Source: Lycium barbarum
Taxonomy: Eukaryota > Streptophyta > Magnoliopsida > Solanales > Solanaceae
Assembly (NCBI RefSeq): GCF_019175385.1
Contig: NC_083346.1
Coordinates: 86,690,543 to 86,754,542 of the forward strand
Length of the DNA: 64,000 nt
Direction of reading: 5' to 3'
Shown: piece by piece, positions 1-12,967 of the stretch
Layout of the letters: each line of letters begins with the position of its first letter
How positions within the stretch are numbered: position 1 is the stretch's first letter
The notes under the pieces: generated by a model
Databases searched by the model: none
Seen by the model: the letters and a program-made list of their open reading frames with translations, nothing else
What the model was told of the DNA's origin: nothing
Position numbers and translations under genes: made by a program

Positions 1-334
1 ACTTTATTTTTTGATAATTAATTTTTATTTTTAAAATTATCAAACTGTGTAATTATGCTTGTGCAACACTACCTGAATAATTACACCAATTTAAATTACC
101 AAGTGGCTTTCCAAACAGAATCTTAGTTCTTGGGATTTAGTCAACGGATAACAATTGAAAGTATGACCTTTACAAGCCTCATAAACTATATGGATCAATT
201 ATGAAAGTTTTGTGTGTCATTGGATTGAAGATATATTTTTGATAGTTACAGTAAACAAACTTGCATACGCAGATTCATGACTTGAAGTTTGTGAGTTTCT
301 CCTCATCTCAAATTAAAAAATAAAAAGGGACAAA

Positions 335-432
335 ATAAAGTCGTAACATGGTGACCGAGGGGGCTCAAACCCTTGACCTATACTAGGCAACAAAGCTTAA
401 CAAGTTCCTTTACTGCCGCTAGACCATCAACA
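335..432 (-). repeat. tRNA-derived SINE fragment
   Basis: Read on the minus strand, the sequence holds an A-box-like string TGGTCTAGCGG near 417-427 and, about 45 bases downstream, a B-box-like GGTTTGAGCCC near 361-371. It is followed by an AT-rich tail. This spacing and order fit the internal RNA polymerase III promoter of a tRNA-derived SINE. It is not a functional tRNA gene because no cloverleaf can be folded. The family name is not assigned. Confidence 0.5.
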
Positions 433-746
433 CACTTATTTAATGGTTCTCAAGTCTTAATTCTTATATATATATATATATATATTTACTGAATTTCTCA
501 ATATAAATACAAGATCCGCGCAAAAGTAACTAGATTCCCGAGATACCCCACCTATTACTCTAAATCCACCCCTGTTTGCATAGTTCAAACAAAATTGTTC
601 ATAAGGATATTCATCTGAAACTTAAAAATTAGATCATTAACCTTTCATATTCATCAAATGGTCCTGGCATTTTTTATATTAATTCGTCTTGTTGAAATAA
701 TTTTTACTTTATGCATTACCCTAGGGAAGACGTTATGTGTAAAAGA

Positions 747-944
747 GGGGTCGTTTGAAAGGAGTGATGGGATGGGATTACTACTCCAGGGGATTGGAAT
801 TATTCCGTGTTTGGTTGGTGGAATAACTCTTTTGGTATCCACCCAATCTTATCTATATAGGTAAAAGGTGGGATAAGTTATCCCATCCCATCCCACCAAA
901 TCTCATCTATATGGAATAACTTATCTCTCCTACCAAACAACGTA
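747..944. mobile_element. MITE, about 200 bp
   Basis: The left end reads ggggtcgtttg and the right end reads the imperfect complement, ctaccaaacaac. Internally, gatgggatgggatta-type and taatcccatccc-type blocks are also inverted, so the whole stretch folds back. The size and the 'GGTCGTTTGG' end fit a Tourist/PIF-Harbinger-like non-autonomous element. Exact target-site duplications were not resolved. Confidence 0.5.
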
Positions 945-3482
945 ATATCTCTCCTTTTTCTTTTCCCCTTGTTTTTCATTTTAAGTAAGCACTTTCTTTC
1001 AATTCTTTTATTTTTGTATTTGTTTACCTAAGATAAGATGATATATTTTCAGTTCTAATATTTGACTTATCCTTTGTTATATATTAGAACTAAAATTTTC
1101 AATTATTATGTAGGTATTAGTTATCTAAAAAAGATAAACTGACGCCAAACATTATACTATTAAATAATGCTAAATTTTGTGTGGAAAGAAGAAAATAAAA
1201 TCAAACATAATTAATTTTTTTGTGAAAGATTATTTTGTCTACTATTTCGAACCGAACCGAACCTAAATGTTTTGCTATACTCCCTTTTATACTATCTCAT
1301 ATCAGTGCTAATGGAACTTTTAAGAACGAAGGAACAATCAACGGAAGAAGGAAAAGTCAAGCCAAACAGAAAGCAAATTCAAAGTGGGTACGTTTGTCAT
1401 GTCTTTAAATAAAAAGTAAACACTAGCTTCGATATTCTTGTCTAAATTAAGAAAGACATCATCTTCAAAGAGTACAATTTTCATATTTGTTGTTGATTTA
1501 TCTTCTAGACGACGAGACAGTAAAAAAAGCGCAAGTTTAAAATTAGTGCACGTAAAAATATTTCATAATAAATAATAATCATCGACATGAAAATTCTACA
1601 TGGTTATTTCTGTACATTAATATATTAATAAGTTATGTTGACCAAAGCCTATTGTGCAGATATGTTTATAATTTCCCAAATGATTCTGATATATTAAAAT
1701 TGTATACTTTCACATAAAATGCATACTAATTGAAAATACAATTTCACTATAAAATTAAGTATTTAAGAATAACGAAATTGATAGACAGAGATATTTTAAA
1801 CACATATAAAAGGTGTTTATTCCAAAATCCAATCGAAATTTGCATATCCTATTATTGTGCTAGACACATAAAAAAAAGTTAGTTATGAGAATTATGAAGA
1901 GTTGTGTACTATGAAAGAAATTTTTACCTAAAATTGCATTATCTCTTAGAGACATTATCAATATCGACAAGAATTGTAACTTGATCATGATAAGTAACTC
2001 AAATGATACAAGGCGAGATGATATAAACTATTTTATTTAATATTATTAGATAGATTACCATAATAATAATATATGGATATTTCAAGACCAAGATAACCTT
2101 AATATGATGATGCACGTTAATACCTGTAAATTGTGTTACTCGTAAAAAAAAATTAAAAAACTTTTTTCAGATTCTTAAATGTATTTATTAATTTCTCTTC
2201 GACATCACCTGCTAGAAGTTAATTCTTAAATTTCAAAATTTCTTGTTCTTCACAGTGCTTCTTCTCTAACTCCCTCTTCAATATTCTTTTTAAATTAATG
2301 CTCAAATATAAAAAAGAAAAAATTAATAATCATGTAATTGAATTTCTTTTAATCTCCTTGACAGGCTTTCATGTCTGTTTTAAAATTCAGACATACTTTT
2401 AAAATATGCATACAATTGTTAAATTATATTACTTTCCTTATAGCTTATAGCAGAAATTAGTGAAATCGCTAATGTGAGATTCTCAAGCGCGATTCTGAAT
2501 ATAGTGGGGCTCTAATATAGATACTTAATACCGAAGAGAAACTAAAAAATAACTCGTCACTCAAATCTAAGGGGAACGTGAATTAGCCAAACTTAGGTCT
2601 CTATCGAAAAGATAGAAAGGAATAAAGATGTGCCCATTCAGAGATTTATAGGGTCGTTTTATTTGTCAAGCACGAGAATCTTTTTCTCTACTAGCTGTTT
2701 GTATCAAATCTCAATTTAGTGGACGCGTATCTTTTTAGAAATAAGCTTTTGGCACATATTATTATTATTAAATTAATATATGTTTTTTCTTAGTTATGCG
2801 ATTCTATAGTTTATAACTAGATTATTTAGTTAAACACTACTAGTATTTACTTGGAAAAAAAGAACTTGATTCGTGTTTATTAACAGTTATAAGTAAATAA
2901 TTTTTATATCAATAAAGTTTACCTGGTAAAAATAGGTAGTTACACTTCACAAAATTATTATTTAATGTTCACAAAATTATTATTTAATGTTCATTTAAAA
3001 TTTTAGTTAAAATTATCTTATATGATACTTTCTCCATCACATTCTAATTGCTGCTTCAGCTCTTTTCACACCTATTAAGAAAAACAATAAATACAAAAAT
3101 ATCACTTATTAAGTTACCCTGATTTATCAAATATTTTTTAAGAATTGAACATTATTGAAAATAATTACTTCTTTATTGTTAATGATATAACTGAAATAAT
3201 ATTCAACTTCAATTTTGAATTTCAAAAATGATGCACTCTTTGTTTCAATTTGTTTGGTTTGATTTAGAGTGTGATGGTCAAATTAACTATGTTTGGTGTG
3301 AATTCAGATAAAGAATCTTCAATTTTTTGATATAAACTTTATATATTTAGAAATTACATAAAAAGTAGTATAAATTACAGTAACTAACAACTCAAATATA
3401 TATAAAATGTATTAAAAATGTTTATAAAATGTATTAAGAAATGTTATGCTTAAAGAAATATCTTTGACCGTCTAAAAGTGTA

Positions 3483-3729
3483 CTCCCTCGCGTTTACTTT
3501 TACTTGTGCACTATTCTAAAAATAGATTTTCACTTTTACTTGTTTATTTTCTCAATTAAAAAAAAAATATTTTACCTGTTAAACCTTTAGCATTAATTAT
3601 TAATTTCAAATTATTTTTCAAAATCATTAAGACTATATACTAATTAATAGTATAAAGATTATGCACTTTTATTTCTTATTTCTTAAGTGGCATGCAAAAT
3701 CCATGGATAAGTAAAAGTGGAGGAGGGAG
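3483..3729. mobile_element. Stowaway MITE in the PRS promoter region
   Basis: The 247-bp element starts ctccctcgcgtttacttttac and ends with its complement (gtaaaagtggaggagggag). It is flanked on both sides by TA (3481-3482 and 3730-3731), the target duplication of Tc1/mariner-type MITEs. It lies 130 bases before the first PRS start codon, so it probably contributes to the promoter or 5' leader (inference). Confidence 0.8.
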
Positions 3730-3858
3730 TAGTTCGGTCGTGTTTTATGTTGTTGGGCGCAGTTTATAGTGGTGTATTAGTTAGTTCCGTTACACACGCA
3801 GCTTGCGACAACACACACCTTCACCCACGCTTATTCATTTCCGCCATTACACATCCAC

Positions 3859-6800
3859 ATGTCAGCTACAACACCGCCACCAGCACTTCCTTCTTCCCAA
3901 AATACCCCTAATAAATTGCGTAATTACATTTCTATCCTCTCTCAATCCTTCAATCGAAAAAAAGATTATTCAATTCGATGTGAATTTGAGAACAATAATA
4001 GTCAACGGTGGACTGTTGGTTGTGTTTCCGGTACTGATCCAATTCATATTATTCTTAAACCTCCTTCATTCCCAATGGCTTCAGCTACGGCTTTAAGTTC
4101 TAGTACTATGAAGAATGCTAAGAGAGTTTGCCTCTTCTATTGCAATGAAATGAAGGATCTTGCTGAGCGAATTGCTTCACAATCTGATGCAATTGAGCTT
4201 CGTAGCATCACTTGGAGGTATCATTTTATGAATTCTGGAATCTAAGCAATTGGGCAATTTGAAAAAAGAGTACTCCCTCTGTATCCCAATTTACGAGATA
4301 CCGTTCAGATTTCGAGAGTAAAACTTTTTTATTTTGAGCGTCAACTCGGGCATACAATCTTTATGTTTTTTAAAAAATAATCTACATACTTAAAAACTAC
4401 ACAAAAAAAATACTATAATTAACAATTTAAAATATCTAAAGAGCATACGAATAAATTACGGTTAAAGATTTTTTTGTTTGACTCTCGAAATCTGAACTAA
4501 TCTGAACTTTATCACATAGATGGGGACAAAGGGAGTACTATTTGGAAAAAAGTTAAAAAAAAATGGTATTTGGAAATTGGAGTTCGTGTTTGGACATGAA
4601 TACAATTTGGAAAAATGTTGAGGTTTCACGAGTGATTTGGAGTGACAAATATAAAAACATGTATTTGGAGCTTTTTTGAATTCAGGAATATGAATTTCGA
4701 AATATTGTAACAATTCTATGTCCAAACATGAATCCAGAAAAATGTAAATTATCCATGGCCAAACGGGCATAATATGCATGAAATTAGTGTTCCCTCGTCT
4801 CAATTTTTATGTCGCTCTTTCTAATTTGGGAGAATTTTTATGTCGCTCTTTCTAATTTGGGTGTCTCAAATATCTGATTTTTTTTATTAATAATGTTATG
4901 TTATTATATTATTTTTACAAATTTCTAGAATTTGAATATATTTTAATTTATCAAATTTAAGTAGTGATATCATGTATTTCATCTTTTAAATTTGATCGGG
5001 CGCAGAGTTTAGCATATTAATTTGACTTGTATAATAAATTAGGGGTCGTTTGGTAGCTGGTTAGGGGTTAAGTTATTAATGTATAAAATTTATACGGTGT
5101 TTGGTTTGCAATTTAGAAATTTGCATAAATAATACGTGTATAATTTATGAGGGGACTTATGTATTATTTTGTGCAGGATAGAAGGTGGAATAATTAATAT
5201 ATGAATAACTAAACCCCTGCATAACCAATCCCTGCATAAAATAACTTCTTCTTTTTTTTTTGTGCGAATTGCCCTTCATTTGGGGTGGTCTTTAATTTTT
5301 GCCCTTCAAATTGGTGGTCTTTAAGTATTGCCCCTCGCCTAACACCCTGAGGTTGTGGGTTCGAACCCCAGCTCAGTTAAAAAAAAATAAAAAATCGCAA
5401 GGCTGAATTTTCGCGAGGCAGAGGATGCAGAATTTTGCAAATCTGCCATGCAAATTCTGCCAATTCTGCCTGAAGGGCAGAATTTAAAGACCACCATTTT
5501 GAGGGGTAAAAATTAAAGACCACCTCCGGCAAATGGCAATCCTGCAAATTGCCCATAAAATAATGCATAGGTTCCCTTTAACTAATCTATGTATTATTAT
5601 TAATTGCATAACTCTAACCAACTACCAAACGACCCCTTAGTGATTGGGGAGGATAACTTGAATCCATGGATGAAAATTTCATGAATAAAACACTGTATCA
5701 AAATTTAAAATTTTAAGGTATTGAGCGTTTAGGATGTCCCAAGATGGAAAGTTTTTGGGACGGAGTGAGTAACTTTTGAAGATCCAGAAGATATAAAAGG
5801 GGAACTACCAGCTTTATATACTCTACCAGAACTTTTAACTATTTGGCTGATCTGTTATTCTAATGTATGCTATGCAAATGCAAACCATACTAATGTGTTA
5901 AATTCAGTGTCACATAAAATGGAGCAAAGGAAGTACAAAATGTATTCCTGTTAGTAGGTCCATAAGGATAGTTTTTGGGAATTGAAGTTTTGCCTGGTTA
6001 CTATGAGATCAAAGTTTCCTTCTTGGCACCATGGTAACATACTTGTCAAAATAATTTTGAACTAAACGTTCTATTGCATATATTTCTTTTATCTAGACTT
6101 GGATAACCGATTCCCTATTTAAGAAAAATGAGGGTAGAATTTATTGGATTTTCTGACTTCTATTGCTGCAATATTAAGGAAACATAAAATTATTTCATTA
6201 ACAGTAACACAGGTACTGTCTGTTGTCGAGTATTTTTCTGGAAAGTTGATTTGGTCTTAAAAACATTCAGGACTTTTGAAGATGGATTCCCCAACTTATT
6301 CATATCTAACGCTCATGGCATCCGTGGACAGCATGTAGCTTTCCTTGCTTCATTTAGTTCTCCTGGAGTAATATTTGAGCAATTATCAGTCATTTATGCA
6401 TTGCCAAAGCTCTTCGTCTCCTCATTCACACTTGTCCTTCCATTTTTCCCAACGGGCACATCTGAGCGTATGGAGGATGAAGGTGATGTTGCCACAGCTT
6501 TTACGCTTGCCAGGATTTTGTCAAACACCCCAGTTCCTCGAGGAGGACCAACTAGTTTAGTTATCTTTGATATCCATGCCTTGCAGGTGTACACCAAATT
6601 CGAATCTTCGCAAAAAACTTGATGTTTTTTGGTTTTTTGGTGCTGGTCATTTTCTAGTTTATATGTCATCCTAATGTAAAGCTGACGACACTTGTTTATA
6701 TGACTTCTCTGATTACAGGAGAGATTCTACTTTGGAGACAATATACTTCCATGCTTTGAGAGCGGGATCCCCTTGCTTCTAAATAGGCTACAACAACTCC

Positions 6801-9800
6801 CTGACTCTGACAATGTAAGTTTCTTTTCCTTTACTTTTATCCTGGAACGAAATAGAGCATAAGCAAGTTAATGATATGTTTGACATTTGTGTTGAAGGAA
6901 TAGCGTTATTTTTCATTTTTGATTTCCTTGATTTCGCAAAAGCTTTTGGATTGGTGGTAGCCAACTCTAGTTTTCCGAAGAAGGAGGAGCACTTGGTAAC
7001 CTTTTGTAGCTCGGTGGCTGCGACGCAAATAGAATTTCTGCTTCTTAGAAAAGATGATAAAGGCCTCTGTAAGGACTGCAAGGTCATACCGAGTGAGAAT
7101 CTTACGACCCAACATAAGCTATTGGTGATGGATTTGGAGATAAGAAGGAAGAAGAAGAAGAGGGTCGTGGATGACCGACCGAGGATTAGGTGGGGAAGTT
7201 TGACTCCGTCTAGTTCCCTAGAGATGGGGGAGAAGTTGATGGATATGGGAGCGTGGGATAGTAGGGGGGGATGCGAGCATTATGTGGGATAGGACGGCCA
7301 GTTGCATTAGGGAAGCAGCTAGAGAGGTATTGGGGGTCTCACGAGGCCGCCATGGTGGGCACCGAGGGGATTGGTGGTGGAATGGAGAAGTCCAAGGGAA
7401 GGTAGAAGCAAAGAAGCAGGCATATGTGAAGTTGGTAGATAGCAAGGATGATGAAAAGAAGCGGACGAACAGGGAAAAGTATAAGATGGCGAGAAAGGAG
7501 GCGAAGTTGGTAGTTTCGGCGGCTAAAACGGCAGCCTTTGAACACCTTTATGCAGAACTAAAGGACAGAGGTGGGGATAAAAAGCTATTTAAGCTCGCCA
7601 AGGCGAGAGAGAGGAAGGCACGCGACTTGGATCAAGTGAAGTGCATCAAGGACGAGGATGGCCAAGTGTTGGTACAGGAATCTCGCATTAGACAGAGATG
7701 GCAGTCATACTTTCATGAACTCTTGAACGAAGGAGGGGACAGAGACATTGTGTTGGGAGACTTGGAGCACTCGGATAGGCGTCACAACTTTGGATGTTGT
7801 AGGAGTATAAAGGTTGAGGATGTTAAGGGAGCTGTTCGTAGGATGCGCAGGGGAAGAGCGATCGGACTTGACGAGATTCCTGGGGAATTTTGGAAGAATG
7901 CAGGCAGGGTAGGCTTGGAGTGGCTGACTGGGTTGTTTAATGTCATTTTCAAGACAACGCAGATGCCGGAAGAATGGAGGTGGAGTACAATGATTCCCGT
8001 GTACAAGAACAAGGAACACATTCAAACCTGCAACAACTATAGAGGTATCAAGCTGCTAAGTCACACTATGAAAATGTGGGAAAGGGCGGTGGAAATGAGG
8101 GTGAGGAGAGGTGTGCCTATTTCAGAGAACCAGTTTGGATTCATGCCGGGGCGCTCGACTACCGAAGCCATTCATATTGTAAGGAGATTGGTGGAGCAGT
8201 ATAGGGAGCGGAAGAGAGACTTGCACATGGTATTCATTGACCTAAAAAAGGCCTACGACAAAGTGCCAAGAGAGGTCCTATGGAGATGCTTGGAGGCTAA
8301 AGGTGTACCTGTGGTGTACATTAGAGCGATAAAGGACATGTATGATGGAGCTAAGACCAGGGTAAGGACGGTAGGAGGAGACTCGGAGCACTTCCCTGTT
8401 ATGATGGGGTTGCATCAGGGATCAGCTCTTAGCCCGTTTCTATTTGGCCTGGTGATGGATGAATTGACGCGACAAATACAAGGTGAGGTGCCTTGGTGTA
8501 TGTTGTTCGCGGATGACATAGTCCTGATTGACGAGACTCGCAACGGAGTTAACGATAAGCTGGAGGGCTGGAGGCAGACGTTGGAGTCTAAATGATTTAA
8601 ATTGAGTAGGACCAAGACAGAATACTTGGAGTGCAGGTTCAGTGGCCTACCGCGTGAGGCTGACGAGGAAGTGAGGCTTGGTTCCCAGGTCATTCAAAAG
8701 AAAAGAAGTTTCAAGTATCTTGGGTCTATTATACAGGGAGATGAGGATATCGATGACGATGTTTCACATCGTATTGGTGCAGGGTGGATGAAATGGAGGC
8801 TCGCCTCCGGAGTGCTGTGTGATAAGAAAGTGCCACCAAAACTTAAAGGCAAGTTCTACAAAGTGGTGGTTAGACCGACTTTATTGTACGGGGCGGAGTG
8901 TTGGCCAGTCAAGAAATTTCACGTTCAGAAGATGAAAGTCGCGGAAATGCGAATTCTGCGGTGGATGTGTGGGCACACTAGGAGGGATATAATTAGGAAT
9001 GAAGATATCCGAGACAAGGTGGGAGTGGCATCGGTGGAGGACAAGATGCGGGAAGCGAGGCTAAGATGGTTTGGGCATGTGAAGAGGAGAGACACAGATG
9101 CCCCAGTGCGGAGGTGTGAGAGGTTGGCTATGGACGGTTTCAGGAGAGGCAAAGGGAGGCCGAAAAAGTATTGGGCAGAGGTGATTAGACAGGATATGGC
9201 ACAGTTCCAGCTCACCGAGGACATGACCTTAGATAGGAGGTTGTGGAGGACTCAGATTAGGATAGAAGGCTAGGTGGCTAATCCTTTCACCATAGTAGTT
9301 GTAGTTTTGCTCATTTGATTTCTGCATTTGATTGCTGCTTATATTTGTTGGGCTGTTGTACTTTAGTTATCTTATTTATCTATAGTAGTTATCTTATTTA
9401 TATTTGTTGGGCTGTTGTACTTTGGTTATCTTATTTATCTATAGTAGTTAATGCTCCTTTCTTTCCGGACTGTTCTACCATGACTTTCTCGCTTTTGTTA
9501 TTCCTTGCTTTCATATTGTTTTTGATATGCTTGGTCCTATCGGATCTTTTGTCTTGTTTTTCCTCTCTTGTTCTCCTCTCTTGAGCCGAGGGTTTTTCGG
9601 AAACAGCCGCCCTACCTTTCAAGGTGGGGGTAAGGTCTGCGTACACTCTACCCTCCCCAGACCCCACATGGTGGGATTATACTGGGCTTGTTGTTGTTGT
9701 TGTTGATTTCCTTGTGCTCTTCGCATAATCTGCTATTGAGGAACTCCAGTAAACTAACACGTTGATGAATTTTATAGCATGTAAAAGCTGAAGGTTCATG

Positions 9801-12800
9801 ACGATATTGAAACAAACAACCCTCTCATCTCATTAAGCTAAATGCTTTTATCCATTCAGTTCAACCTCGGATAGGTAAATCTGGGAGCATGTGACTCGGT
9901 ATTCTTTGATAAAATGTGTGTTACTAAAAATTAAGGCATCTTCTCTGGCAGATTTAGCTACCTCAAGGCTCAAGCTTAACAACTGTTACTTTTCCTTTTT
10001 GATAATGGTGGTGTCCGGGTCAGGTTGTCCCCAGCTCAACTAATCCACCAGAGACCTGCTACCTCCCGCTAGTGTCTAATACCGGGTAACTTTGTCCATC
10101 AACACTTACAGAGATGGAAAGATATCACCTGCCATTTTTGCCTCTCGGGAAGGATTTGGAATGGCATAATATCGATTCACTTTTCTTCTAGGATTTCATC
10201 CCTGCTATCCCATTGTCATTTGAGCTTGATTGCCGTTGGGCCACACCCTTGGGTTTTGTAGGCTTCTTAAGAGCTGTTCTAGTTTTGGTTTCCAATTCAG
10301 ATTCCTCAAAGTGTTAGCTCTCAAACAGATATGCAGTTTGGTGTAGTTTCTTTCAACATAAACAGAATGAATTTGTATTAGCTCTGTCTTCCAATAACCA
10401 CAGGCTGTAGTTTCTTTTTAACACTAATGTTTAGATTAAGTGGTTCATAATTCAAGCATGAAGTAGTTAGCCGTATGAGTCCAGCATATGATTTTTCCTT
10501 TGAGATGCTTTTCCCGTTGCATACAGATGCAAAAAGAAATGTAATGGGCTCTTGGTCCTAAAATTTTTAGTTCACATAACAGCTATGCTTATAACATTGC
10601 GGGAAGCTTTGCTTTCACTTACTAGTTATATGGTTGAACTAACGGAAGTGGTGAATGGTTAAATAACTTTTCCTGCTAATAATTGACCTCTATTGTTTCT
10701 TTCTGTAGATATCTCTAGCTTTTCCTGATGATGGTGCATGGAAACGTTTCCACAAGCAGCTTCAGCATTTTCCAATGGTATTCCTTCAAAACTAGCTTGG
10801 TGCTCAAAATAGCTCCATTAGCATGATGATCGGACATTCGTATTCATGCTTTTATGCTCATAAACTTTGTTCTTACATGTTCTAATGAGGGACTGAATCG
10901 TATTTTCCCTTCCTATTGTCCTATGTGAGCTCGTTCACATTGCCGGTCCCAAGTCCGGATAAAGGAGGAGGGTTGCCGAGGTCAATCGGAAACAGCCCTC
11001 TACCCCATTAGGTAGGGGTAAGGTTGCGTACATCTTGCCCTCCTCACATCCAACTTGTGGAATTACACTGGGTTTGTTGTTGTATTGTCTCATATCTTCA
11101 GTTTCTTCGTTCTGCACTTGTATTGTACAAATTGCAAGTAGGACTATTGACCTTTATAATTGCGCTGGAGTACCAATGCCGAGGCATAAACCAGTTACTT
11201 AAATACCCAAAGTTGGAGACTACCCCCCCCCCCCCCCCCCCCCTTTTTTTTTTTCGATAAGGTAATAATATTATTAACAGTTGGGGGAAAAAGACCCCAT
11301 ATACAAGCCGTATACCAAAAAGAGAGAACCTACGTCAAAACATGATTCTCAAAAAAGGAGACCCAATCCAATGTTGGAGGCCATAAACCACTTACTTAAA
11401 TAGTATGAATTGTATTTTATAAATTGAAAATTGGACTATTGACTTTTATGTATGTGCTGCAGTACCTGTGCCCAAAGTTGGAGGCCATAAACCACGTATA
11501 TAAGTACATAGTAACTAACATTATAAAATGATCCGTCCCTGCCCCTCACGAAGCCAAATAAATAAAAGATGAAGGAAATTACCGACCCCAGCTTTCATTA
11601 AAAAAAAAAAAAATACCAACCCTAGCTTATCTGGGATTAAGGGATGGCTGATTTATTGATTGATTGATGTTTTATCTTTGGTGAGGCGGTAGGGAAGAGA
11701 GAAGTAGATCCTGCTATGTTATGAGCTTCTTAAAATTCCCAGTATAAGAGCTTGCAAAGTTTGCATGCATGTCTGTAGACTCTGTATTGACATTGACAAC
11801 AGCACCATGCTATTTTTGGTGTTAGTTTCCTGGACTTGGCAGATTGGGCAAGTCACTGTCATCTACTTGTCTGTTGAATTTAGTCTATTTCCTTAAGAAT
11901 TTGTTGGTTCCTTAAATAATCAAGCTCCTGGCTTTTTTATCATTTCATTGAAAGACTACATCTTTGCTGTTCAATTTGATTTATATCTGGAACCATGTTA
12001 CTGCTGCTCATTGACATGGCGTATATTGATTATCAGATTGTCTGTGCTAAAGTTAGGGAAGGTGATCAACGAATTGTACGAATTAAGGAGGGAGACCCTG
12101 CAGGACGTCATGTTGTGATAGTGGATGATCTCGTACAATCAGGTGGCACCCTAACAGAATGCCAGGTGAGAAAATTAGGTAGGCATAGGGACATGAACTG
12201 AGTGATATTTGAAAAAAAGTATGTAATATTTGAAGTTAAGTTGGAAAAAAGATTTTTGAAATTTGAAGTTATGTTTGGACATGCATTTCACTTGAAAAAA
12301 ATGTTGAAATGCTGTGAGAGAAATTTCTTTTACTTAAAAAACCTTTTCTCAAGTTTGGAGTGAAAAACTGGCACGATGTATAACCAAACAGGTTTTTTTT
12401 AAAAATGAAAAAAAAAACCAAAAAAATAAAAAAAATCATGTCCGAACGGGCCCTAATAGTGTTGTCTGGTAGTCTACATCTAGACAAATTTACTTATCGT
12501 CATATTAGGCTAGAATGGGCACATTTAACTATAAATTCATGACCTGGTCTGTTTTGGAAAAGAAAAAGGGAAAAGTATTAATATTCTGTATAGTCTAATA
12601 CTCCTAAATAGTAGTCCTGGTACTCTTGCTACTCATTTTCCATTGTGGCTGATCTGTGTTACTTGAAAGAAATTGGTTTAGAAACTATTTATGTATAATC
12701 TTTCGCTTTAGACATAATCTCTGTTAAGTGAAAAGCTAGCCTCATTTAGGAAGTTGATAACTACTTGTTCAGACCCTTCAAAATCCTTTCTGTCGATCTG

Positions 12801-12903
12801 ACATGATTTGGGATCCACACCGGATTTGATCAACTTACTTTGGGTGCTTTGACTACCTCTATGACCAAAAAATACTGTTTGTTGGGTATTTGTTTGGTCT
12901 TTA

Positions 12904-12967
<64 letters not shown>

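Larger units (their letters stand above)
1..3480. other. AT-rich intergenic region upstream of the PRS gene
   Basis: No coding region is supported here. The only open frames are short and overlap inverted repeats. Recognisable items are a SINE-like stretch (335-432), a short (TA)n run (465-485) and a MITE (747-944). From about 1000 to 3480 I see only AT-rich sequence with no repeat or gene I can name. A stretch at 3231-3480 starts with a 'tttgtttcaatttgtttgg' string typical of plant MITE ends, but I could not find its other end. Confidence 0.6.
4790..5771. mobile_element. Stowaway-like MITE split by a Tourist-like MITE
   Basis: The left piece (4790-5040) starts tccctcgtctcaatttttatg and the right piece (5637-5771) ends tttttgggacggagtgagta, an imperfect complement. 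The left piece contains a direct duplication of about 30 bp (tttttatgtcgctctttc twice, at roughly 4805 and 4836). The interior is interrupted by the Tourist-like element at 5042-5636. Confidence 0.5.

Noticed and set aside
658..864. Open frames on both strands
   Set aside because: They overlap a MITE with inverted repeats and show no domain or splice context.
5345..5375. Possible tRNA gene (gggttcgaacccc)
   Set aside because: Only a B-box-like string is present; no acceptor stem, anticodon arm or full cloverleaf can be formed.
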